A stretch of 64,000 bases of DNA from Epiperipatus broadwayi (taxonomy: Eukaryota > Onychophora > Udeonychophora > Euonychophora > Peripatidae). Below, one piece after another: positions 9,502 through 22,599 of the stretch. The position numbers and the translations under genes are program-made. The notes beneath the pieces are model-generated. The model was not told where the DNA came from. It did no database searches and saw nothing but the letters and a program-made list of their open reading frames with translations. The stretch is from NCBI GenBank assembly GCA_028023455.1, contig JAQFVV010012531.1:1056001-1120000 (forward strand), in the 5' to 3' direction. The number at the start of each line of letters is the position of its first letter. Within the stretch, counting starts at the first letter, position 1.

Positions 9502-9640
9502 TTTAAATATGTTATTTTATAATTCTTTACACTTGAGAAGTCTGCTTGTAGTAAGGAAACCATTGGTAGTGTTTTAGAGTTTATTTTCTTGGCTAGTCTG
9601 GTTGAGTTGTGACTTTGGGGTAATTTTTCTTATATATGTA

Positions 9641-12600
9641 TGATTGTGAATACATTCATGTTTTGAAACCAACTAATATATAATTATGATAATTACCTAA
9701 AAAGTCAGCTTTCATATATAATGGAAACATTCAAATGTCAAAACAGCAGTTTATCTGAGAAATAGGTTATCCATGAAGTGTAAATATATAATGAGAAGAG
9801 TCAATCTGATATCTTTTTCAGATTATGGAGTACAATTTATGAGTATTGTGAATTGATTTTATTAGTTATATCTATATTTAGAACTTACATCAAAAGCAAT
9901 GTGTATATAAAACGTTTACAAAATGTTATTATTTAGCAGGAATTAAAATACTAAATAACTTATAATGTATTCTGTTGTAAAATGTAATTTTTCTTCAGAT
10001 ATTTATACTAAATGGGAAAGACGACAATTATATTATAAAATGCCCCCAAACTATTAGATTTATAAATGCAATAAACTTAAGAAGATAAAACAGTAAGCAA
10101 GTATCAGATTTCTAATTTGTTTACATACTATTTATTTCTATGAGTTATTGCATTTGTAAATCTAATAGTTTTAAAACACTCACATATGATTATCCACTTT
10201 CTCTTAATGTAAATCTTTGAAGATGACATATTTAAAAGAAATTATTTCTTAAATTTATTTAACAATTGTTGTTTTAATACTCAGATTATAATTGTTTTAT
10301 GAAATCTGTGCACATTGTTTTGTTTTTTTATATATAAATTTAACACTACATTTCTTAGAGATTAAAAGGATGAACAATTATTTAAAAACATGTGTGCTCG
10401 CACACACAAATATAAATAAAACAGGCTTCTAAAATGATTATCAGACGAGATCTAAAGAGATTTGTGTTGAGAATAACAACAAAGAATCAAAAGCAGAATA
10501 CAGAAGTGTGAAGTTGAAATTAACATGCCTTGGAATTGAGATGATTCAGATGTAGATGACAAAAAGGTAAACAGTTGAAATCTTAATTTGGATCCCAAGA
10601 GATTGCAAAAAACATTAAAAACCATGAGTAAGATGAAGAAAAAGAAATTTTCTGTAGTAGAGTGGAAATACTAAATTAAACTCTAAAAGACGTTCATTCT
10701 GCTATTGATTAATAATGGTTGAAAATAATAATGATGTTAATGATTTTGGAATAATGATGAGTTAGGGACTAAATTCAGCCTCTAAAGTGAATATCACTGT
10801 TAAATAACATATAGACTTTTTCCAGTTATGTATGCATAGAGGAACAAAGCAACATGATATTACTATTATATACTAAGTACATAATAACATTAAACTTATA
10901 AAATGATGCCAAGCTGGCAAAATAATCACACTGCTTACACTGAAAATAAAATATTTCTTTCCTTATAGTTATAAACAAATTTAAATTAAAAAATAAATAT
11001 ATTTATTGTGTGGATGATTAAGGGTATGACACATTTTTATCATCTTACTCTTCAATAAGCTAATTCATACTTAGTAAATATAATGGACTTAATAAATGCA
11101 TAACTACTATTGGCATCAAAGCTATTTACAAAATTGATACCCATATGGAAAAACAAAAGCATTTGCATAGGAACAAAATGTAGACTACTGACTTTGATAA
11201 AGTTCTATGCAACATATGGATGTGATACATAGACAATGAGCAAACAAAGAAAAGCAAGAACTAATGGTTTTAAAACAGTGACATCAAATGATGCATGAGA
11301 GTTTCTGCAATGATTAAAAGTATAGTAATGTGCAAAGGCAATCATCAAAAATAGTAAGATGAAAAAGATCTACATAATTTTGACCTTGTGATAAGACAAG
11401 CAGAACCCTGCAAAAGAATGTTATAATTAGAATTATAATTAGGTCAAAAAGAAATAGAGTATGACTTTTATGGATGAGGAACCTCAAAAAATGAATGAGG
11501 ATAACAGTATTGGAAAAATGCAGTAAATAGGTGTAAAAATAATTTTGAAACTGGTTGATCCACATTGTTGCTAATCATCAAAATTATAAATTAGATATAT
11601 AATAATAGTAAGGGTGTATGACAATTTTAATATTTTAGAACTATACACATAAAACACTGAGAATTACTAGATAATTTCGTAAAACTCTTCTCTTGCTTTC
11701 TTTATCTAGTTGTATATATATTGTAATGGAACAGGTCCTGGTCTTGCTTAGCAGTATACTTGATAGCCATCAGAGTAGATGAGAAAGCATATGTAGAGTT
11801 CCTAAACTTCTAGACTCATAACCAGCCTGATTTCAATTTGAGGAGATGACATGTTCGCATATGAACATATCTCAAATACCTCCACATATCCCTAACTTCA
11901 ATTTATCCCAGAATTCGAGCTTCAAGAGAATACACACAATATTTTACTTCAAGGAATATTCATATTCTTATGATCATTTCTTAGCTCACGTTTAATTTCG
12001 TAATGTACACATTTTTTGTTATTCATCCACATTATATCTATTATCTATACAGGATTACTATAATAGTGTATTAATAGATGTGCTTTGTTTTATATAAATT
12101 TATGAAAAATATGCTATGAGAAGTAAATATGTTGTTTTTAATTTTGCTCCAGAAATATGAGAAATCAATGGATATTAGACGATATAACAAATTGATTCTA
12201 AAAAGCTTAAGTAAAATAAGAAAAAAAAATTGTTGGATATCTGGTGCAAAAAAATAATTAGAAAAAAGGTAATACCCAAAAACATTTAAAAAATCTGTTT
12301 ATCACTATAAATGGTCATTGTCATTGCTAATGATTCTTCCCATCAATTTCAAAATCCTCTCTAATCCTTTCTGCTTATAAAACTCATTTATGGATTTTTA
12401 TACCAATTAGTTTTTATTTCATCATTCATTTTCTTTCTTCTTGTACCTCTAGATCACTTACTTTGCATAAATATTTTCCAAAATTTTTTTACCTTTTTTT
12501 AAAATTATATAGAGATACCTGATGATTAGTCATTCTTATGCAAGTGTATTTGGAAGAAAATGCAGATTAATGTCTGGTGCAAAAAGTGCTTTTCAAGGCT

Positions 12601-14207
12601 AATAGTAAAAAATGTTCCAAGTACCTGTTTGTCAGTAAATTTTGTCATCAGTAATAAAGCACATCCTGCATATCAACTTTATGTCCTTCTCCAAGCCTTT
12701 CTGATCATTGATCAAATTTAGTATAGCTATCTTTTTAATATTATTAATCAACTTTTCTCTCCTACTTGTCTTTCACTTATCTCCACAGATACATCCATCT
12801 TAATTTCTCTACCTCTAAGAGTATATGGTTTGATAGTGATTACTCATTCTTATGGAAAAGGTTTTCGAAGAAAACAAATTACACATAATATAATCTACTT
12901 CAGAAACGTTTAACTCTCCAATTCATCACTTCACTGCTATATACAGTTAAAATAACAAATAATTTCTTACTTAAAATATGTGATTTTTATCAGAGGTAAC
13001 ATTCAGTTCTTAGCCTACTACTTCACTATTATAGTAAATCTCACAAGACATCTTCTACTACAGCAAATTATTTATTCTACTTAATTTCCACTATCTATTG
13101 TAAACTTGAGCAATCAATAGATACTGGTAGATATTAGATTCATATGTTGTGCTATTCAATCTATATCTTCATGCTAGTATTTAACTAGTTCATTCATTCA
13201 TGAGAAGTTTTAACCTGAATCGACTGCATCTGGATCTTTAGATTTAATATACCTATATAATAGTCATCTTTTACATATTTTTTATACTATCAAGCTTTCA
13301 ACAAAAATTCAAAAAATATCTTAACATTCTCACTTCAAGTCAATCTGCTTGCATAGCTATATCATTTTAGCACCAGAATAATAACTATTTACTTTAACAT
13401 CCTTAGTTTTATAACAACTGTAGGTATCTTTGTGCTACAGCCTAGATTAGTTAAATCTTTGGTGATAGCTTTCCTATTCTCCTGATTTGAAATTCAATTA
13501 AATTAACTTTTGGGAGCTACAACCAGGAAGCCATGATTTCTTTCTTTTTAACAAGCATTCTGGTTGGTGAAATAATGCATATTAATCACTGATATAGTCA
13601 TCAGTAGAATGATATTAAAGAATAAGAACTACTAAATACTGCATGTCAAAAGCCAATGATATTAAAAATATGTAAATTCTGAGAGATTGCTTTACTTCTG
13701 TGAAGTTTTTGTGGTAGAATGTTTTCCATACAACACTTGAAATATTTCACAAAAATCATCCAAATCTTACAGTAACCCTACTAAGTTTACGATGTCTTTA
13801 TAAGGTCTTATTTACAAGAATGAATCATTATACAATCAAAAAATATTGCTGATGTTTGTAAGTACGATACTTTATTCAGAATGAAAACAAACATTTGCTA
13901 ATAGTATAATAGATCAAAACACATATATACAAATATATTAAAATAAACATTATTTTTCACTGTTATAGCTTTCTATTGGTAATCACTTTAGTGTAAATAT
14001 TACACACACACACACACACACACATTATAATAATTTTCTGCCAATATCATTTTATCGTATAAATCATTCATTCCATTTCTTCCATGGTTCTATTTTGGGT
14101 CTCTTCATATATTGTTAATTATAATAAATTCTTTGCATCTTTTATTTTAAAATGGATAATAATAAATAAATGGTACATAAAGCAATAGTTCAGAATATTA
14201 TATATAT
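9641..14207. other. Anonymous AT-rich DNA
   Basis: No gene or clear transposon is recognised. Short open frames are biased to I, L, F, N and K, as expected by chance. A small inverted repeat is at 10047-10171 and a (CA)n tract at about 14001-14024. Around 12300-12880 two C/T-rich stretches share short similar phrases ('cattcttatg', 'gaagaaaa') about 300 bp apart and could be a decayed duplicated repeat. Confidence 0.5.
10047..10171. repeat. Small inverted repeat, 27-bp arms
   Basis: Bases 10047-10073 (starting 'aaactattagatttataaat') pair with 10145-10171 with about one mismatch, enclosing a 71-nt loop. It looks like a short MITE; no target duplication was identified. Confidence 0.6.
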
Positions 14208-14401
14208 ATCATTAAAAACAAGTCAATACTTAGACAATTCCAATATCAATAACAATCAACAATTTCAAGCTGTTGTCAAGGCAACCTCCTTTTAACAATA
14301 TGGAATCTCTTTGTTAAAAAGAGATTGCTTTGATAACAGTTTGAAATTGTTGATTGTTATTGATATTGGAATTGTCTAAGTGTTGACTTGTTTTTAATGA
14401 T
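14208..14401. mobile_element. Foldback MITE, about 194 bp
   Basis: Two arms of about 90 bp (14208-14299 and 14312-14401) are inverted repeats with roughly 10 percent mismatch, separated by about 12 nt. The terminal text is 'atcattaaaaacaagtcaa'. It has no coding capacity. The whole unit would form one long RNA hairpin if transcribed. Confidence 0.85.
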
Positions 14402-16819
14402 TACTTACAAACACATTTAGCCTTGAACATTATTACATTTATACATACATAATATATATATACTAAAGTGAAACTAATGCAAATTAATCTCTTCTAATAG
14501 TTTTAAATAAAAGAGCCAATCAATTTTCAGCAACAAATAATTACATATTAAGGCACTGGTATTAAAACATTTTGCTAAGAAGTTCTTGCTGCACATATAT
14601 TTTATAAAATATTAATCTTCAGATAGCTTTGAATAGCCACTAATCTTCCAATGTAATACCCAAACCACTTTACCTATAAATACTAAATCAAAGACTGATT
14701 TATTACTTATTTATACAATTTTTTTAAAATCAATTTAAGTATTAACAAAATATCATAAAGGAACTAAGAGATAAATTCATTGAGAGCCTTATTACGTCTT
14801 TCCATTCTGCCACTGTAGTAATAAAATCAACAAACATTAACTATATGGATCATGGTTTGTGTTTGTTCACGTTTATATAAATCAGTGGATGTTAAATTTT
14901 ATTTGTAAAGTAGACGAATGCAACAATTATGAATTATTCTGAATCTGTTAAGACTCCAATTGCATCTAGGAAGATAAAATTCTTTTGGTTTTATTATTGA
15001 ATCACGTTTTATAACAAAATTTTTTGATTGTAGATTCTTGGTTGAATACCCAATAGGAAGTCTATTTTGTTTGAGTTTTTTGTGCATTTCCTGTGAAGAA
15101 AACAGAAAGCTACTGCAAAGGAGTAGATTGAATGTGCCAGTAATATTTCTTATGGTAATATTTAATTGTTTATAGAGAAGTTTAGTGTGGAAACTTTTTT
15201 TTTGCCAAACTGCTATACAATATAAACACAAAAACACTTTTATCACAATCCCAAAAAGTGCTTGGTAGCTTTTTGAAATTAATTGTTTTAATTTTAGACA
15301 AACGAAAAAATACTCCTAAATAGCACCGAGAAGGATTGTGTTTCAGTTTAATATTGAAAAAGATTATATTCAGATTAAAAGATGATTCTCTTGTTTAAAG
15401 TCATAATTAGGATTATTTTATACTGTGAGAACTGATAGATTGGATCTGTTAATGTAATGTCTTTATTTGAAAATATCAGTTATTGGCCTATTGATTGGCT
15501 GTCTTATTAATTTATATAAATACAAGTCTATTTAAATATATCTATTAGGGATGTATATACATGTATAATACCAAATTATGTTAACATTTGTATACATATT
15601 TAGACAGATATATATATATATATATAACCATTAGTTACTTACATGCGACATGTGAAGAAAGAAGCCCCAATTGTTGGACTAACATGTTTGCTAAACATTT
15701 TACCAACATATCTGATGACCACACTTGTTTTACCAACACCTATAAAAATAATAATAACTGTAAATAAATAAAATAGTATAACTCACAAATTTAATGCATA
15801 CCTATAACTTACAAATTTAATACATCTCTAGATTATATATACACACACACATTACTATACATGATAAAGGCTTTACATTGAATTGTAGTATTTTGGCCTA
15901 TCAATGTATGATCAAGTTGGATGGGAGGATGGATGGATTGATAATAAGAAAATAAATAGATAATTATAAGGATATGTAAAGATAGATTATATAAACATAT
16001 AAATAGGTTAATTAATGAATGGATATACTTTGATAGATAGTTCAAAAGTTAAATATATAGATATATAAATAAATATTTGTATTTATTGCCAAATTAAAAT
16101 TATATTATTCAGCAAATATTTTATATGCATATGCTATTATTAATTTGGTACGACCAATTTGACATATTTTAAACTTATATAAATCTTTTCATAAAATTAT
16201 GAATTAATGGCAACCTATCATATACTTTTTCTCATCTTTTTAGTAATACATGTTACCATATTCTTAGCATTCTATCTGTTATGTTGATACATATATCCAA
16301 AATCAATATTTAAGAATGTAAAAAATACAGTACTAATATGAAAGAGGTTTGCATTATTTTATCCACACATTAATTCTTTCTACCTTTATTATTATTTGAT
16401 AACTATAAATTCCATACTACTGTCCTTAATAATTTAGTAGTCTAGCTCATATTTAATAGTCTCTCATACTAATGTTTATGAGAAAATGTAATTTTATAAA
16501 AAGCATTTTTGAATGGCTTTCCAAGCAGATTTTATTATAGTTGCTTATATAAAATACATATGCATATATTTTGTCATTATTCTTATTAAGGAACAAAGAT
16601 ATCAAATGGTTTAAACAAATAGAAGTGCTCACACATAAAACAACTAATTTCATACAGAAGTATAGAATAGAATTATAAATCTAACATTACAACACTAAAA
16701 TATTTTAAAGGAAATCAATTATATTTAGATTATATTTTATTTAAATCTAGAACAAACAGTTCTTGCATTTTAATATTTTGTGTGTGAGTGTATGTGTGAA
16801 CGTTACATATTTAGGTTTA
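14402..16819. other. Anonymous AT-rich DNA
   Basis: No gene is recognised. The 115-codon minus-strand frame at 14899-15246 has no recognised domain, and I treat it as chance or remnant. Short (TA)n and (CA)n tracts occur near 15608 and 15840. Confidence 0.5.
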
Positions 16820-17284
16820 AATTGTTAGATCAGAAGTTGAACTCTGATAATACACTATTACTTTAAATATTATAAATCTCCCTGCACTCACACATCAGTA
16901 AGAGTTTAAAAAAGCTTAAGTGAATCACTTAAGTTTAAGTGCATTTCTATAAATACACCAACTTTCACTAACCATGCTAAATCAGGGCTTGAGTTTATTG
17001 TGTGCCTGATGTTATAATCAAATTTTGAATTGTACAAATCTATTCAACCTATAGCAGAAGAAAGACAGTGTTCCATTTTTAACCACCCACGATAAGGCAC
17101 ACAATAGACTTGAGCCCTGATTTAGAATAGTCAGTGAAAGTTGATATATTTATAGAAATGCATTCTAAACTTAAGTAATTCACTTAAGATTTTTAAACTC
17201 TTACTGACATATGAGTGTGCAGAGATTTATAATATTTAGAGTAATAATACATTGTCGGAGTTCGACTTCCGATCTAACAATTTC
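16820..17284. mobile_element. Foldback MITE, about 460 bp
   Basis: The outer arms 16820-16890 and 17213-17284 pair, with terminal 'aaattgttagat' and its complement. Inner arms (16895-17000 and 17100-17210) pair through phrases such as 'aaatcagggcttgag' and 'cttgagccctgattt'. The centre is about 95 nt. Mismatches of 10-15 percent show age. The outer arms and the right flank ('tttcagcactttataataat') are also found at 22660-22805, inside the Tigger-like element, so this is a family. No coding capacity. Confidence 0.85.
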
Positions 17285-18185
17285 AAGATTTTCAGCACTT
17301 TATAATAATAGATTCATATTTACATTTAGTAAAATTAATTGGTTTGATTTACTAAAATATTTATTAAGCAATATTATTTATTTAAAAAAAATCAATTTAA
17401 ATTTAGTTGAAATAAATATCTGAGAACTTTATAGTTTTGTGATTTATTTATTTTAAATAAATGTTTGTAATATTATTTTAAACCCGGAAATAAAAATGAA
17501 GTAATAGAAAAAAATTGAAATTATTTTCTTTTTTTTCACTTTTAAATGTTGTTCATAAAGTTTTTATCACCCTGATTCAAAAATCTAGCATCTATCATTT
17601 TTCCCACTAGTAACCATGACAACCTCTTCCAATATTTCCCGGACAAACCAAGAAACCCCAGTGCATGGTGGAGATTATTCTGTAAACCAGACTTCATGTG
17701 ATAACTGATATAAAAGCTGAAGATTGGAAACTCCAGAGAGTCTTCACAAATTTTTATTGTAGTCAGAATCTAAACAGGTTCAACATTTTTAAATAACCAT
17801 TTTAGTTGCCATCTACATAATGAATGTCTAAACTAAACAGCTAGGTATTTGACTTTGCTGCTTAAAAATGACTTCTCATCATACTGGGAAAAAGATGAAC
17901 AACAACAAATAAAGCAGAAACTGTCATTAATTAATTCATTAATTCTTTATTTGAAGAAATATCATTAATTATAGTGAACATTAGTGGAAAAATAGATACA
18001 TTAACTTCTGGAATGCTGTCTCACAATTGCAACAAAAACTGCTGGACTTCTTCAATTAGAAATAATGTTAACTTCAAATAAGTTGCTGATGCTTTAAATC
18101 TTTATGTTGTTCATTTTTATACTGTGAATGCAATATTATAGACAGTGCCAACTCTGGCCATGCCAATATTACAAGCTTCTTAAAT
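17285..18185. other. Anonymous stretch with a less AT-rich patch
   Basis: A patch at 17570-17770 has more complex sequence ('ccatgacaacctcttcc', 'cagtgcatggtggagatt', 'ctgatataaaagctgaag'). The last phrase contains a TATA-like string, so the patch could be an old promoter or solo LTR fragment, but I cannot name it. No coding frame is supported. Confidence 0.35.
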
Positions 18186-18189
18186 TTAG

Positions 18190-18775
18190 AATGTATTTCA
18201 TAAGTGCTAATAAAAATATTAAATTAAGAAATGGATTTAAAGTGAATGGTTTATATATTTATGCTGTCACGTCTAGACACTTAAGATTGGCTTGTAAATT
18301 ACCACATGAGTCCGGAAATAAGATGTCTTTATTTTCTTAAAAACTTTATCTTGTGGCTGGGAGAGAGTATCCTTACTGTTTTATCATCTTGTTTAAAATG
18401 ACACTGGTCTGGAGGTTTGTTTACCGTCTATGTTGTTACAATTTAAACACGGTGCTTATAAAATTTATAGAGTATTACATAATTTAACATTGTTTAATAT
18501 TGGCACAAAGTAGATTTTAATATTTCATAAGTCTAATAAGAATATTAAATTAAGAAATGGATTTAAAGTGAATGATTTATATATTTATGCTCTCACTTCT
18601 AGACACTTAAGATTGACTCATATATTACCATGTGGGTTTGAAATAAGAGTCTTTTTTATTTCCTTAAAGACTTTATCTTAAGGCTGGAGCAAGAGTATCC
18701 TTAAAGTTTTATCTTCTTGTTTAAAACGGCGCTGGTGTGGAGATTTGTTTACCTTTTATATAGTTACAATTTATA
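18190..18775. repeat. Tandem duplication, two units offset by 326 bp
   Basis: The sequence from about 18190 to 18450 recurs at 18516-18775 with about 85 percent identity. Landmark 'aaattaagaaatggattta' is at 18221 and 18547. Both units contain 'ctagacacttaagattg' and 'ttgtttacc' phrases. The 70-codon frame in the first unit is not kept open in the second, so coding is unlikely. Confidence 0.85.
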
Positions 18776-21608
18776 TACTTGTAAATAAAAGGTCTCAATA
18801 ATTAAAAAAAATTAGTAGGATAAGATATTTTGATATATATATATATTTGTGTAAGCAATGTTTTAAGTTTTATATATTTACGAAAAATATTAAGATGTAA
18901 AACAAATAGATATTAAATGAGATTATTTTGAAAAGGAAACTTTTGCAAATAAATGGAAGTTTAAAACCTCTATCTGAATTTTAATAATTATTATCATCTG
19001 TTCTTATATATTTTAAAGGGGTTTATAATAATGTATAAATATGTAATTTTAATATTCATCAATTGATATTGCATTAAATAATCTAATTTTGTTATTTAAA
19101 TTATTTAGTTGTCTGTGCTGTCCTTCATTTATTGGTCTCATTCCAAATGAGTCCAAGAACAATTTACAATATATCATGAGAAACCATATTTTGAGAGTAG
19201 AAATATTGAGATGCTATCAGTGAAAACTAGGATGGTATTGCCAGGAATATATCCATAAATGTCTTTCTGAGAAGAAAGAGGAGCTCAAAGTTAGAGAATA
19301 ACATAGCTTAAATTCTATCTATATAAAAATAAATATTTATGAATGCAAGTTAAATGCAATCCGCTGAGAGATGATTTGACGTATGACGATCAGAAAATAT
19401 AAATTGTATGTCATATAAAAAGCAGTTATATAAGTGGCATATGGTTTGATCATAAATATCACTACTAATTTCTACGTATTTAGCCAGACTAAAGGTTCAA
19501 TTAGTCGTCGTTAAACAGATGGCTCATCATGTAAATCCAAAATTAATCTACTTACACGTTGAATGAATTTATTTGTATAAGTATATAAATCATCAGAAGA
19601 GACACCATCCAGTTCCTCACGCACTGTGTGGTAAGCGGAATACCTGGTGTACTGTCACTATTTCATTGTTTTTGTATAAGAGTCTATCGAAGGTACCGTT
19701 GCCTGGCAGTTGGGCTATTTATTTAAAAGATAGATTTAGGTTTACTATATATTAATAAACCCTTTGTTTTGAGTGATTTAAGTCAGCGATAGAATGGTGG
19801 ACTCCAAAACTAAAGATTAATGAATCGATTTCCAGCATTTTTTTTTTTTTTAAAAATCTGTTATTTTTTTTTAAAAAAAATCTGTTAATTAACAGAATAA
19901 AAGCAATTTGTTGTGCTCACTCTCCTATTTTGATATTCTAACGTCACATGACATCCCGAGCAAATGATTATACTATTCTTATATATTAATACCCATCCTT
20001 CTAATCAAAATAACAAACGAAAAGCTATTATTATTAGGAAAGAGGGGGAAAGCTGTCATTTTTATAAATAATTCTTTAGACACCTTCAGTTAAAAGCATC
20101 ATTTGATAACGCAGATTTTAAAGTGCTCTACTAAAACTCAAGATCAACTCTTTTTTACATCTTTTGCACACACTATCGAAACTTTAAATAAAACTTTTCT
20201 CCTTCAAATTCGATTCTTTTTTAAGAGGAAAAAAAAAGTAATTACATTAAAATGGAAGACCAATTTATAGTATCGACCAAGTAAGGGCAATTAAACGATC
20301 CATTAATTGGTTTTATTGTCCGATAAGTTCTAGAAATATCTCTTGTGAGGAGAAGGAGGAGGAGATGGCCTTTAGAAAGTAAACAAGTTTGTGAAACTGA
20401 TATAATATTGATTTTCTTAGAAAGAGAGAAAGAAGATGAGTAAAATTTAAAAAAAACAAAAAACAAACAGAAAATAATTAAAATCATAAGTTTAAATTAG
20501 CAATAAGGTCATAAAATCAATAAACTATTAATGAGAATAAAGAATATTTTTGAGGAAGCATTAAAAAAACATTTTGTAAATATAGATGATTAAAGATTAT
20601 CTTAAGTCCTAAAATTGATTGGTCAATATTTCCTGTTTATTTTCTGCTTCACAGTGGAATGAAGTGCAAAAACATTCCATTCACACTCACTGTTTTGTAT
20701 ATTAATAATTTTTATTAGTCATTCATTAGACTAGAAATTATCTACTACAGAAATAATATTTACTGTTTTCGTAGTCTTCAAATAACATTAATCATTTATT
20801 TATTGTTAAGACTTACCTCGATATTTCAATCTTTTTCATGATGCGACATTTTATATTTTTTTTGTTAACTATTTTCCAGCTGTCCATTTAAATATTTTAT
20901 AATATAAAATTAGTTTTCTTTTAACATAAATTGAAGAATATCTTAACATTATGAGCTACCTGAAGTATAACACAGGAACAGGGCTTAAGTCTGATAAAAT
21001 ATCAAAACTTAATACTGAAGCAATCACTCTGTAGTCAGAGTGAGCTTCATGTTTTCCTACCTAAAAAATTAACAACTACAAGGGTTCAAACCCAGCAATT
21101 ATATTTAATATACTAATCTTGCCATCACCTACTATGTGGCAACATATATATATATATTTAAAATATGCTAAAACTTTACTATATAATAAATATTTTTTAA
21201 TTTTGATTTTGATATGTTGATACTTTTGAATATTTTAAGCTTGTGTTTTTTGTAAAAAAAAAAAAAAAGAGAGAGAGAGAGAGAATTTAAATAATCACAT
21301 AAAGTTTGTCATTTGTAAAAATTTATTTGCTTTTAATTTCAATTTTATAAAAAGTTGAAAAAAGATATAACCAAAATGGCAGGTTCAAATTAATCTATTG
21401 TGAAGTTTTGCTTCACTAATTAAATATTTTAAAAGCTCGACTTTCATTAATTGAAATATTGTTTTCTTAGCAAAGTCATTTTTATTTCATTTATATTAAT
21501 TTAAATCCTTTAGAGCTGGAATGCGATTTGGACCTTATCTTATGTCTGGTTTTTAATTAAAAATGGGCTGTAATTTGTTAATTGCTTATATGCCTCTGGG
21601 CAAATGAA
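18776..21608. other. Anonymous AT-rich DNA
   Basis: No gene is recognised. Simple tracts include (TA)n near 18833 and 21145 and a poly-A/(GA)n run at 21257-21284. A short perfect-looking hairpin lies at 21016-21048 (gaagc...cactctg and cagagtg...gcttc). The patch 19595-19700 is less AT-rich and contains a possible short exon with a 'gtaagc' donor at about 19631, with no supporting homology. Confidence 0.45.
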
Positions 21609-21869
21609 CTAAGGCATTCCTATCATAGTTAGGAATGTATAAATAGAATAGATTGACGATAAGGAGGCTTCTGCTTTGACTTTTTGCTGTTCTAGTTTTC
21701 TTGTACCATTTATATAGCGTAATAAAAAGTCAGTTGAGTAGGGGACTCTAATAATCTTTTCCCACTCTCGGGACTGCTTCCGGAACGCTGTCACGAAGCT
21801 CCTAACATGGAAGAATGCTGCCACCAATGAAGCAGTAGTGACCAAGATTACTGACCACCAAGAAAATCT
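21609..21869 (-). CDS. Candidate terminal exon: single-pass membrane protein tail, p24/TMED-like
   Basis: On the minus strand a frame runs from a plausible splice acceptor ('ctttagtttacag' just before 21869) to a stop at 21609. It begins RFSWWSVILVTTASLVAAFF, a strongly hydrophobic segment of about 20 residues, followed by HVRSFVTAFRKQSREWEK. The arrangement (R, then WWS, a membrane segment, then an aromatic and basic tail) resembles the C-terminal transmembrane end of p24/TMED cargo receptors of the early secretory pathway. However, p24 tails are usually about 10-15 residues and this one has about 60 more. Local GC is about 43 percent against about 27 percent around it, which supports coding. 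There is no in-frame ATG at the head, as expected for an internal or last exon. An ATTAAA-like signal lies about 50 bp downstream. It could also be an exon of an unrelated membrane protein or a pseudogene. Confidence 0.4.
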   Translation of the reverse strand, partial: RFSWWSVILVTTASLVAAFFHVRSFVTAFRKQSREWEKIIRVPYSTDFLLRYINGTRKLEQQKVKAEASLSSIYSIYTFLTMIGMP

Positions 21870-21887
21870 CTGTAAACTAAAGTTCAA

Positions 21888-22411
21888 AGAATGAACTACC
21901 TAGCTATTGTAACATTGCTGAGGTAACAGTTACATGCTTACCTATATCTATACTAATAATTAATTCTTTTTTTTTGTTATATATTTATACCTAATCTCTG
22001 CTTGAACCTCTCTATAATCTGTAATTTCTTCCTTATATTTAACTCCGATTTCACTTTATTCTAGCTTTTTGAGTCTGTGTGTTTTGTTTAATAATATTAT
22101 ATATCTTCTTTTATTAATATGCCAATTCAGCTGAACCTTGCAAGTTAGGTATAATTGGTTTTTTTTTTCTAAAAACAAAAAAACAAAAACAAAACATAAG
22201 TAAAGTAAATTGCAATGATAAGAATTTATTTATCATTCACTCCCTGTAAGATTGAATATATATTATGTTAAAATAGACTCACAGGGTTGATTGTTCTAAA
22301 ACTCTCTTGTTTAATTTTTTTAATTTTTGTTCATGAAAGATCGCAATAAAGAATGAAGTGTTAATTACTGTCATCACCCAAATGGGCCAAACAATTGGAA
22401 GTTTTAATTTT
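21888..22411. other. Anonymous AT-rich DNA upstream of the candidate exon
   Basis: No feature is recognised. If the block at 21609-21869 is an exon, this would be part of its upstream intron on the minus strand. Confidence 0.4.
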
Positions 22412-22419
22412 GTTTAAAG
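22412..22419. repeat. 8-bp target-site duplication, left copy (gtttaaag)
   Basis: The octamer gtttaaag precedes the hAT terminus and is repeated perfectly at 24013-24020 after the right terminus. Confidence 0.95.
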
Positions 22420-22599
22420 CAGTGGTCTTCAACCTTTTCACACCTGCGGACCGGTAAAAATAAGGATACGGTTCTGTGGACTGGCAGAAGTCTATAGATA
22501 AATTTTCTTAAAGATGTAAACTGCTTAGCCTTATATGAGCATAATTGTTATAACTGATCAAAACAATAATGTTAAATATACAAGATGAAGTTATATATA

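Larger units (their letters stand above)
7140..9640 (+). mobile_element. Penelope-like retroelement, near full length but decayed
   Basis: The element reads on the plus strand as an N-terminal conserved block, a reverse transcriptase and a GIY-YIG endonuclease, all split by stops and frameshifts. Its 3' UTR (about 9502-9640) is shared by two other copies in the window (minus at 2583-5035, plus at 38318-41990). PLEs are retroelements whose RT is related to telomerase and whose endonuclease is of the GIY-YIG type; they prime reverse transcription at the cut target. Composition is as AT-rich as the surroundings. The 5' limit is uncertain; I place it near the 7080-7136 palindrome by weakening similarity only. 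Confidence 0.85.

Noticed and set aside
14899-15246. 115-codon minus-strand frame
   Set aside because: No recognised motif, composition like random AT-rich DNA, and no splice or promoter context.
21075-21090. B-box-like 'gggttcaaaccc'
   Set aside because: No A box at the proper distance upstream and no cloverleaf; probably chance or a very old SINE piece.
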